A DNA stretch of 6,923 nt, taken from DASPKW01 sp038244055 (GTDB taxonomy: Bacteria > Planctomycetota > Phycisphaerae > Tepidisphaerales > Tepidisphaeraceae). The position numbers were made by a program, and so were the translations under genes. Below, in pieces: positions 1 through 5,443 of this stretch; positions within the stretch are counted from its first letter, which is position 1, and each line of letters begins with the position of its first letter. The stretch covers positions 1 to 6,923 of the forward strand of contig JBBRTW010000399.1 of assembly GCA_038244055.1 (NCBI GenBank), in the 5' to 3' direction. A model generated the notes under the pieces. That model was given only the letters and a program-made list of their open reading frames with translations. It was not told the DNA's origin and ran no database searches.

Positions 1-844
1 ACCATCCCACCGCCAGCGCCATGCTCATGATCGCGAAGAGCACGATCAGCGTCCGCCCGGCCGCGCTCCGCATCAACGTCGCCATGCAGCCGATCAGCAG
101 GAGCACCTCCAGCAACAAATGAAGCGCCGTGCCGATGATCAGCCCGGTCTTGTTCTGCGGCAGGCCCGGCATGGTCAATGTCCGGTAGCCGTAGGAGTAA
201 CGTTCGGATTCCGTGCTATTCAGCGCGACCAGGAGCGTCGTCACCGCGCTGACCGCCCACAGCGTTCCCGCGACGAGCAGGATGGCCGCCGCCGTCCGGG
301 CCATTCCATTGGGCGGCGCGAAATCGCGCCGCGCTTCATACAGCCTGACCGTCGAACCGCGCCGCAAGGTCAGCATCGCGATGATCGGAAACGCCCCGTT
401 GACCGTGACCGAAATGAGGATCGAGATCACCGCCGAGACGTTCATCCGCGCCCCGCGCCCGGCCGACGCGAATGCGATCGCCATGAAAATCAGTTCCAGG
501 GCCATGAACGCCAGCCACGCCCAGCACGCCGTCACCATCATCACCCGCCCGCCATTTTTCATCCCCAGTACGCCGCACGCTCCGGCCAGCATCAGCACCA
601 CGAAGATCGTGCGGATGAACATGCCGAACACGACGCCATAAGCCACTGCGTCGCGGGTCCCCGAGTCCGATCCCCTCCCCAACTCCCGCGCCAGGTCCCC
701 CCAGGAGACCAACCCCGTCAGAATCAGCATCAACCCGCTCAATACGATCCCAATCACCGCCACCGCGGTCACCCCGCCCGGCCGCGGGCCCGGCTGCAAC
801 TGCTGCGTGTAATATCCCAGTGGCGGCGTGCTCATTCCGGACAT
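1..844 (-). CDS. Multi-pass membrane protein, paralogue of the upstream gene (3' end outside window)
   Basis: I do not recognise the family. The reading frame stays open for 281 codons from ATG 844 to the window edge, so the C-terminus is missing. Hydrophobic segments lie near residues 24-46, 68-95, 102-127, 135-160, 183-207, 234-256 and 262-281, giving at least seven membrane spans. It is a clear paralogue of the gene just upstream: both have GGVTAVAV at residues 23-30 followed by GIVL, the same order of spans, and a Tyr-Ser-Tyr motif followed by a Met-Pro motif in the soluble loop between spans five and six (about residues 207-234). The start at 844 has AAGGA five bases upstream, and the gene overlaps the end of its neighbour by 13 bases. 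A second ATG at 835 would give an ATGA overlap but is worse placed for that ribosome site. Translational coupling and co-transcription are likely. Function is unknown; a planctomycete-type hypothetical membrane protein is my best description. Confidence 0.8.
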   Translation of the reverse strand, partial: MSGMSTPPLGYYTQQLQPGPRPGGVTAVAVIGIVLSGLMLILTGLVSWGDLARELGRGSDSGTRDAVAYGVVFGMFIRTIFVVLMLAGACGVLGMKNGGRVMMVTACWAWLAFMALELIFMAIAFASAGRGARMNVSAVISILISVTVNGAFPIIAMLTLRRGSTVRLYEARRDFAPPNGMARTAAAILLVAGTLWAVSAVTTLLVALNSTESERYSYGYRTLTMPGLPQNKTGLIIGTALHLLLEVLLLIGCMATLMRSAAGRTLIVLFAIMSMALAVGW

Positions 845-1965
845 GGAGGTCCTTTCGCTAGAGATGATTCGATCATTTCATCAAGTTCGGAGAGCTTTCT
901 CAAGTCGGAATCCGGCAATGGATGCGAATTGGGCTCGATCGGAGGCAGTGACGACCGCGGCCGCATGAAACCGAAGATCACCAGGATCAGCGCCGACGGC
1001 AGCAATTCGGTGATGCTTCGGGAAATAATGGCCGAGTAGTGGGCCAGCGTCTCCCGGAGCGTGGTGGGAGCGCTGGTGGTGAATTGCCATTCGCGCCCCC
1101 TGTTTATTTGAAATTGCCAGAGAACTGACAGCGTCAGACTCACCATCGCGAAAATGATGATGTATTTCGCCCCCCGGCCGATGTTGCAGACGATCAGCAG
1201 CGCCCCAAAAATCACCAGCACATCCAGTGCAACATCAATCATGCCACCGACAATGCTGGCCTCCCTCGAAGCCGGAAACCCCGGAAGGCGCGAAGGCATG
1301 TCCCACTCTTCATATTCGCGGTAGCTATACGAATTCCGCGCCGGCATCTTCTCGACCACTTCAGCAAGGCTCGTGACCGAACTGATGGAACTGATCGCGC
1401 CGTAGGCGAGAAGAATCGAGGCCGCCACCCGCGCCAGCGTGCCCGGTGGACCGTCTTCATAGCGCTGGGCGCGATACAGCGTGGCCGTCCGCGCGTTGTC
1501 CAGAACGATCAGGGCAAAAGCCGGAAACAGGCCGCCGGCGACAAACGAAACCACCGTCGAGATGAGCATGTCCGGATATCGCAATGTTCCCCGGGCCGAA
1601 GTGGCAAAGAGATACACCACGATAAACAACTCCAGCACGAAGAGAATGATCCACGCCCAACTGGCGATGATCATCATCCGTCGCCCGGCGTTTCTCATCG
1701 CCAGCACACCGACCGCCCCTGCAATCATCAACACGATGATGGCCGTGCGGATGATCATCCCAACGGCCATGCCGCTGCTCAGCGCCGCGCCCCACGATCC
1801 TGATGGACGCCCGGAAATACCGCGCGGCATCAGGCTCTGCCCCACCAGAACCAGGCAGCACAGTACGATCCCCACAACCGCCACCGCAGTCACCCCTCCC
1901 GAGCGGCGTTGCGGATCTGTATTGGTCGTGGCGTAACCCAGCGGCGCGAAACCTATCCCATTCAT
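832..1965 (-). CDS. Multi-pass membrane protein of unknown function
   Basis: This complete 377-residue protein has about eight hydrophobic spans, near residues 25-45, 66-90, 97-121, 133-155, 177-199, 238-261, 266-285 and 317-334. A polar N-terminal tail of about 22 residues precedes them. A charged Pro- and Glu-rich C-terminal tail (about 335-377) is likely cytoplasmic. The loop at 200-237 is rich in Tyr, Glu and Pro (YSYREYEEW). No catalytic motif or transporter signature is recognised. Start 1965 is supported by GGGAG about seven bases upstream and by an extended -10 promoter element 27-32 bases upstream. The stop TGA lies inside the start region of the downstream paralogue, so the two form a tandem pair that could make a hetero-oligomer (inference). 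The pair looks like an old duplication: the spans and the GGVTAVAV-x-GIVL motif are kept, but loops and tails differ. Confidence 0.85.
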   Translation of the reverse strand: MNGIGFAPLGYATTNTDPQRRSGGVTAVAVVGIVLCCLVLVGQSLMPRGISGRPSGSWGAALSSGMAVGMIIRTAIIVLMIAGAVGVLAMRNAGRRMMIIASWAWIILFVLELFIVVYLFATSARGTLRYPDMLISTVVSFVAGGLFPAFALIVLDNARTATLYRAQRYEDGPPGTLARVAASILLAYGAISSISSVTSLAEVVEKMPARNSYSYREYEEWDMPSRLPGFPASREASIVGGMIDVALDVLVIFGALLIVCNIGRGAKYIIIFAMVSLTLSVLWQFQINRGREWQFTTSAPTTLRETLAHYSAIISRSITELLPSALILVIFGFMRPRSSLPPIEPNSHPLPDSDLRKLSELDEMIESSLAKGPPCPE

Positions 1966-1983
1966 GCCTAATCTCCCGTTGAA

Positions 1984-1997
1984 GTGTTGCGATCATA
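1984..1997 (-). promoter_or_regulatory. Probable extended -10 promoter for the membrane-protein pair
   Basis: On the minus strand TATGAT (1997-1992, five of six bases matching TATAAT) is preceded by TGA, giving a TGnTATGAT extended -10 element. No good -35 hexamer lies 16-18 bases upstream, which is usual for extended -10 promoters. Transcription would start near 1985, giving a leader of about 20 bases that contains the GGGAG ribosome site of the gene at 1965. This is a sequence match only. Confidence 0.4.
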
Positions 1998-2065
1998 TCA
2001 TCCCCCGGTCACATCGCTTCACCGGCCCCCCGCCCGCAACATCCCCGCCCCATATACCCCCACAA

Positions 2066-2100
2066 TTCATCCTTCATCCTTCCGCCTTCATCCTTATTCC
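2066..2100. repeat. Heptamer tandem repeat, word TTCATCC, five units
   Basis: Five contiguous 7-base units lie at 2066-2100: TTCATCC, TTCATCC, TTCCGCC, TTCATCC and TTATTCC. They fill most of the spacer next to the stop codon of the acetyltransferase gene and leave the membrane-gene promoter region clear. They belong to the same style of period-7 repeat seen in the other spacers of this window, but with a different word. Confidence 0.75.
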
Positions 2101-2104
2101 AGAC

Positions 2105-2506
2105 TCAATCAAACGTCCTCATGTAAACCAGCGCATCCTCATCCCTTAGCAGTTTCCCGATCGTCCCCACATGGTGAAACGTGAACTTCATCAGGAACGA
2201 CCGCGCGATCACCTGCCGTTTCTGGTCCACCGCCAGCCAGAGCCGCCGCAGTTTGTTCTTGCGGGATTTGAAGTGCTCCAGACCCTGCTGCGTCAGTTCA
2301 TCCATCAACCGCCTTCCATGTCCCTTCCGCCGAAGTTCGGGCGTCACCCAAAGCTCCAGAATCTGCCCCACCCCCTCGGCCGAATCCACCCCGCTGATCC
2401 ACCGCGCCTGGCCGACCACCTTGTCCCCATCCATCAGGCGAATCGTCTGCAGGAAAGGATCGGCGCTCTTGGCGCTGAAGGGAGGATCAAGCACTAGATC
2501 AAACAT
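2105..2506 (-). CDS. GNAT-family N-acetyltransferase
   Basis: This 133-residue protein is a short single-domain GNAT fold enzyme, which moves an acetyl group from acetyl-CoA to an amine; the substrate cannot be read from the sequence. Strand beta1-beta2 appears at about residues 19-37 (TIRLMDGDKVVGQARW). Motif A is at about 49-75: the beta4 strand ILELWVTPELR is followed by the acetyl-CoA pyrophosphate-binding loop RRKGHG (59-64, the family's R/Q-x-x-G-x-G/A), then helix RLMDELTQQG. Motif B is at about 86-112 (LRRLWLAVD followed by a helix with ARSFLMKFTF). The start must be at or after 2506, because an in-frame TGA lies only four codons upstream, inside the heptamer repeat. No Shine-Dalgarno sequence precedes the ATG, since the repeat array occupies that place. 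Translation may be SD-independent. It stands alone, with spacers on both sides. Confidence 0.85.
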   Translation of the reverse strand: MFDLVLDPPFSAKSADPFLQTIRLMDGDKVVGQARWISGVDSAEGVGQILELWVTPELRRKGHGRRLMDELTQQGLEHFKSRKNKLRRLWLAVDQKRQVIARSFLMKFTFHHVGTIGKLLRDEDALVYMRTFD

Positions 2507-2511
2507 GCGAT

Positions 2512-2567
2512 GGGTTCAGGGTTCAGGGGCCAGGGTTCAGGGTTCGGGGTTCAGGGTTCAGGGTTCA
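2512..2567. repeat. Heptamer tandem repeat, word GGGTTCA, eight units
   Basis: Eight contiguous 7-base units fill 2512-2567. Units 1, 2, 4, 6, 7 and 8 are exactly GGGTTCA; unit 3 is GGGGCCA and unit 5 is GGGTTCG. On the minus strand this reads TGAACCC repeated, and it ends only five bases before the ATG of the acetyltransferase gene. It therefore occupies that gene's leader and supplies an in-frame TGA just upstream of the start. Confidence 0.9.
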
Positions 2568-2590
2568 GATAAGTCGAAGATGTTTCGAAG

Positions 2591-2757
2591 CGAAGCACGA
2601 AATCCGAATCTCGAATTACGAAACAAAATCGAAATCGAAAATCGCAATTTTCCCAGCAAGGCAGCCTTCAATCGCCCCCATGGCGCGCTTCGATCATTTC
2701 TTCCTTCCGCCCGATTCGAATTTGTTTCGTATTTCGAACTTCGTATTTCGGATTTAC
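2591..2757. repeat. Inverted pair of CGAA-based heptamer arrays
   Basis: The left arm (2591-2638) is a period-7 array: CGAAGCA, CGAAATC, CGAATCT, CGAATTA, CGAAACA, then a looser CGAAATCG run. The right arm (about 2711-2757) is its approximate reverse complement, with TTCG recurring every seven bases at 2726, 2733, 2740 and 2747. Both arms share AAATCCGAA at the outer end and CGAAACAAA at the inner end when one is reversed. The arms could fold into a long imperfect hairpin around a loop of about 70 bases with no repeat of its own. No open reading frame with protein character or target-site duplication is evident. It could be a non-autonomous palindromic element or two arrays that arose by slippage and inversion. 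Confidence 0.7.
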
Positions 2758-2759
2758 TC

Positions 2760-2806
2760 TTCTTCGTGCCCTTCGTGTCTTTCGTGGTTCAAGCCTTTCG
2801 TGGTTC
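2760..2806. repeat. Short interspersed TTCGTG array (period about 9)
   Basis: The word TTCGTG occurs at 2763, 2772 and 2781, spaced exactly nine bases, and again at 2797. On the minus strand it reads as CACGAA words just beyond the lipoprotein stop at 2817. Together with the GGGTTCA array and the inverted CGAA arrays it makes nearly all of the 310-base spacer 2507-2816. No terminator hairpin followed by a T-run is visible here. Confidence 0.65.
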
Positions 2807-2816
2807 ATCTCCGAAT

Positions 2817-3497
2817 TCACTTCGCCACGCTCACCGCATCCCCCGCCTTGTTCGTGTGGGCTTTCAGATCAGACAAGAGGTTCGCCACCGCCTGGGTATC
2901 GCGCAGGGCGCTGACTTTGCCGACCAGTCGCGACGGCCCGATGGGGTCGGTCATGGCCGAGGTGCCATTGGTCTTCTTCATCGCGCCATCGCGCACTTCG
3001 ACGGTCGTCGATTTCCGCCCCTCATCCAGGATCACATACCCCGCACCCTGATACCGTAGAACCTCCGGCTTGCCCACTTCCCCCTGGCCGATCACATACC
3101 AGTCGATGGCCGCGTTGGTCACCACCCCATCCTTGGCCACCGAGCCCCCGACCGCCTGCCAGAAGATATGGATATGCACCATCTGCCGGAACTCCGAGTC
3201 GCCCATCGGCTTGATCGGCTGCGCCACATCCTTCGTGCCCGGCCAGAAGCGCATCCAGAAGGCCTTGCTGAGCATGCCCGGGTCCGCCGGCTTCTCCCCG
3301 CCGATCTCCTGCAGCATCACCACATCGAATTCCCCCGCGTGGTTGGTGCTGATGAAGGCGTGATTGAAAGACTGGGCGAAAAGCTGCCGGCTCTCGTTGC
3401 CGGTGACCGTCAAGGTGCCCTTGGAGGCCGATGTACATCCCCCCGCCGCCAGCAGGATGAGACCGAGCGCAATCGAGGCGAAGGAGTGACGAAGCAT
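2817..3497 (-). CDS. Lipoprotein of unknown function
   Basis: The protein has 226 residues. A short charged N-terminus (MLRHS) and hydrophobic core (about 6-18) lead to a lipobox-like AAGGC with Cys21, so signal peptidase II cleavage and lipid anchoring at Cys21 are expected; Ala rather than Leu at the -3 position is less typical. The mature part is soluble and holds a central stretch with MVHIHIFWQAVGG (106-118) and VVTNAAIDWYVIG (125-137), which look like paired beta strands. I recognise no family. Start 3497 is chosen because GGAAGG lies seven bases upstream and the signal peptide begins there; a longer frame to 3647 would overlap the amidohydrolase and add 50 residues without a plausible signal. 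The gene lies 26 bases downstream of the amidohydrolase and is probably co-transcribed with it. The repeat-filled spacer follows its TGA stop. Confidence 0.8.
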   Translation of the reverse strand: MLRHSFASIALGLILLAAGGCTSASKGTLTVTGNESRQLFAQSFNHAFISTNHAGEFDVVMLQEIGGEKPADPGMLSKAFWMRFWPGTKDVAQPIKPMGDSEFRQMVHIHIFWQAVGGSVAKDGVVTNAAIDWYVIGQGEVGKPEVLRYQGAGYVILDEGRKSTTVEVRDGAMKKTNGTSAMTDPIGPSRLVGKVSALRDTQAVANLLSDLKAHTNKAGDAVSVAK

Positions 3498-3523
3498 GGC
3501 AAAACCTTCCGTGGTTAGAGCGA

Positions 3524-4399
3524 TCAGGTCAACCCCAGCAGGGTCAGCGTATCGCGTTCGACAATTCCCCGCAGCGCTTCGCGCGGCACCACGGGCATGT
3601 TCGTGCCCTGGGCCATCTGATTGATGCTGTACAGCGCCTCGATGCATTCCGTCGCATTGGTGTACGGGAAGTCACTGCCAAATAACAACTTATCGATCAC
3701 CCCGGCCTGGTAGCAGCTCACCAGGGCGTTGTACGCCTGCCACGGGCGCTTGAGCAGGCCCGAGACATCCGCATAGGCATTGGCATGCTTGCCCAGGAGA
3801 ATAATCGTCTCCTCAACCCAGGGCTGGCCAAGCTGTGCCACGACCAGCCGAAGATTCGGGTAAGACCGCGCCACATCATCGAACAGATAAGGCCGGCCGA
3901 ACTCCAGTTTGGAGGCCTCGGTCATCGGCCCATGGGGATGAACCAGCACGGGCATCGAGAGCTTGTCGGCCTCTTCGTAAACGCGCATCGCGCGGCTGTC
4001 CGAAGGGTGGAAATCCTGATTGGTCGGCGAGATCGTGATCCCCTTGAGATGCAGGTCGTACTTGGCGGAGCGGACCTCATCCACCGCGCCCTTTTCGGTC
4101 GGGTCGATCCCCGCGAAGCCGATCAGCTTCTGCGGATACCGCGCCACATACTCCGCCACGTACTTGTTGGGCACTTCAGCGCGCAGGTAGCGGCTCTTGA
4201 AGCCCAGGACGATGGTCTTATCGACCGCGGCGGCCTGCGCGTAATGATGCTCCGTATCGGCCGACGGCACGCTCCGATAAACCGCCCGGTGTTGCCCAAA
4301 CCGGGTGCTGCGGAGTCGTGGCGCTTTCAGTTCTCCCAGATCCAGTTGCCCAAGCTGATCCGGGGACTGCCAAACGTGCGTATGACAATCAACGATCAT
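3524..4399 (-). CDS. Amidohydrolase-family metal-dependent hydrolase (Amidohydrolase_2 / ACMSD-like)
   Basis: The protein has 291 residues and is a TIM-barrel hydrolase or decarboxylase, probably cytoplasmic; the substrate is unknown. It opens with the metal-binding HxH in MIVDCHTHVW (His6, His8). A further metal-ligand His lies in VLVHPHG (His154, with His156 next to it), and the conserved Asp is in LFGSDFPY (Asp243). In the ACMSD-like family a His is expected in the stretch that here reads LVVAQLGQPW, where Gln189 stands instead, so the water-activating His may be missing or replaced. Start 4399 is chosen because the family typically begins directly with the HxH strand and AGGGA lies seven bases upstream; a longer frame to 4495 adds 32 residues with no conserved feature. 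The lipoprotein gene follows after 26 bases. The TGA stop is at 3524-3526. Confidence 0.87.
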   Translation of the reverse strand: MIVDCHTHVWQSPDQLGQLDLGELKAPRLRSTRFGQHRAVYRSVPSADTEHHYAQAAAVDKTIVLGFKSRYLRAEVPNKYVAEYVARYPQKLIGFAGIDPTEKGAVDEVRSAKYDLHLKGITISPTNQDFHPSDSRAMRVYEEADKLSMPVLVHPHGPMTEASKLEFGRPYLFDDVARSYPNLRLVVAQLGQPWVEETIILLGKHANAYADVSGLLKRPWQAYNALVSCYQAGVIDKLLFGSDFPYTNATECIEALYSINQMAQGTNMPVVPREALRGIVERDTLTLLGLT

Positions 4400-4808
4400 A
4401 ATAGTGTCCCTGGCAGACCATCCGTGGTGACTTCTCCATATCGCGTCATGGGTTGTTCTTAGCCCGAAGTCCGGCACCCTCCCAGGCCCGGACATTGGCG
4501 TATGCTATGGATTTCGCCAAGAAGGTCAAAGATCGCACGGGTTACCGGACGTACCGCTCTGATCCATACAGACGATATAGACCAGCTGATTCTCAAATTA
4601 TCGGACGAATTTTGCCCGGAACTTTCAAAAATGGGGAAGGCAGGCGAAATAGTTCGTAAGTGATTGCCATATCGGAAGTAATGGTTGTCCGATCTGACCG
4701 GTCAATCGCCTGAGCGATGGGGAAACGTCCAAACGGCGATTGGCTTAAATGGCGCGGGTTTCTGGAAGAAGAGGTAACGAATGCGGAAAAATACTTGGCC
4801 GGGCGGCG
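4400..4808. other. Spacer of 409 bases between the nitroreductase and amidohydrolase genes
   Basis: No convincing intact gene is visible. The part from 4501 to 4800 is about 48% G+C by hand count, visibly lower than the genes on either side. It holds several small inverted repeats: GTCCGG (4469-4474) with CCGGAC (4488-4493), ATCGGA (4671-4676) with TCCGAT (4688-4693), and CAATCGCC (4703-4710) with GGCGATTG (4735-4742). None has a following T-run on either strand, so they are not called terminators. No strong promoter for the amidohydrolase could be chosen. Unlike the other spacers, no heptamer repeat is present. Confidence 0.6.
4502..4808 (+). pseudogene. Possible decayed coding remnant on the plus strand
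   Basis: Two short plus-strand reading frames read more like protein than the spacer around them. Frame one (4502-4663, ATG to TGA) gives 53 residues including ALIHTDDIDQLILKLSDEF. Shifting back one base at 4660 gives VIAISEVMVVRSDRSIA, an in-frame TGA at 4711, then MGKRPNGDWLKWRGFLEEE from ATG 4717 and a continuation into the 3' end of the nitroreductase gene on the opposite strand. Joined, they would be one protein broken by one frameshift and one stop, and truncated at the 3' end. I do not recognise a family. Codon use is not G/C-biased at third positions, unlike the neighbours. Chance open frames of this length are common at this base composition, and neither ATG has a ribosome site. Two separate small proteins are the other reading. 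Confidence 0.2.
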
Positions 4809-5324
4809 TCATTTCAACCAGCGGGCGATCTCGGTGATGGGCTTGCGGGTCGGGGTTTCCGGCGTCTCGCCGGCATAACCGATACAGACCAGCGCCAGGG
4901 TGGTCACGCCCGTCGGCAAGTTCAGCAAGGCATCCACTTGCTGGACATCGAACAGCCCCACCCAGCAGGTGGCCAGGCCGGCGGACTGGGCGGCCAGCAA
5001 CATGTTCTGAACCGATGCCGCCGCCTCCTGGGTGGCCAGGGGAAGCCCCTTCTGACTCAGTGCATCACCGGCCGCGCGGAGGTTGGTGCAGACGGCAATC
5101 ACCACCGGCGGTTCGGCGACATAAGGCTGATTGAGCGTGGCCGCGGCGATCCTGCCAATCAGATCCGTGTTCTGAACCACTACGAACTGCCGGAACTGTA
5201 AATTGGCGGGAGTCGGTGCCCAGCGGGCGGCCTCCAACAGGGAATTGATGAGTTGATCGCTCACCGGCCGGGTCTGATACTTCCGAATGCTTCTGCGCGT
5301 TCCGATCGCCTGCATCACGTCCAT
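4809..5324 (-). CDS. Nitroreductase-family FMN-dependent oxidoreductase
   Basis: At 171 residues this is a compact member of the nitroreductase fold, which binds FMN and uses NAD(P)H to reduce nitro compounds, quinones or similar substrates; the natural substrate is not evident. The N-terminal GTRRSIRKYQ (8-17) carries the FMN-phosphate-binding arginines. APTPANLQF (36-44) matches the family's SPSxxNxQP flavin loop. ATQEAAASVQNMLLAAQSAGL (97-117) is the long central helix, followed by CWVGLF (120-125), and IGYAGETPETPTRKPITEI (148-166) is the usual C-terminal G-Y/x-P-rich tail. Start 5324 is favoured by AAGGAG six bases upstream and by alignment with the family; an upstream frame to 5435 only adds residues from the spacer. 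It lies 117 bases downstream of prfB and may be read through from it. The stop is TGA. Confidence 0.88.
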   Translation of the reverse strand: MDVMQAIGTRRSIRKYQTRPVSDQLINSLLEAARWAPTPANLQFRQFVVVQNTDLIGRIAAATLNQPYVAEPPVVIAVCTNLRAAGDALSQKGLPLATQEAAASVQNMLLAAQSAGLATCWVGLFDVQQVDALLNLPTGVTTLALVCIGYAGETPETPTRKPITEIARWLK

Positions 5325-5427
5325 GGGAAACTCCTTCGCCTGAATTGCCCCAATCCACAGCATCGCCGATGAGCGAATCGGACGCGAGCGAATCATGGAG
5401 ATCAACATCGGAAATATGCGAATTGGA

Positions 5428-5443
5428 AATCGCACCGGCGATT
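5428..5443 (-). other. Small hairpin across the prfB stop codon
   Basis: AATCGC (5428-5433) and GCGATT (5438-5443) are perfect complements around a four-base loop, and the stem covers most of the prfB TAA. Only two T residues follow on the minus strand, so this is too weak to call an intrinsic terminator. The 117-base gap to the nitroreductase otherwise contains a short direct repeat, GATTCGCTC twice at 15-base spacing (5371-5394), and no clear promoter. Confidence 0.3.

Noticed and set aside
119..1039. Open frame of 306 codons on the plus strand
   Set aside because: It is antisense to the two membrane-protein genes, very rich in Arg, His and Pro, and without any domain character.
2512..2567. 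CRISPR array
   Set aside because: The units are 7 bases long and directly contiguous, with no spacers; no cas gene is present.
3498..3647. Longer start for the lipoprotein gene
   Set aside because: It would overlap the amidohydrolase by over 120 bases and bury the signal peptide; the start at 3497 has a ribosome site and a signal peptide.
3785..4462. Open frame of 225 codons on the plus strand
   Set aside because: It is antisense to the amidohydrolase with its conserved metal-binding motifs.
4469..4493. GTCCGG/CCGGAC hairpin as a terminator
   Set aside because: The stem is six bases with a 13-base loop and no T-run follows on either strand.
4695..4704. Perfect palindrome TGACCGGTCA as an operator on its own
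   Set aside because: Several 10-base palindromes are expected by chance in a window of this length, and no regulator gene is nearby.
4749..5201. Open frame of 150 codons on the plus strand
   Set aside because: It is antisense to the nitroreductase gene and its composition is that of a shadow frame.
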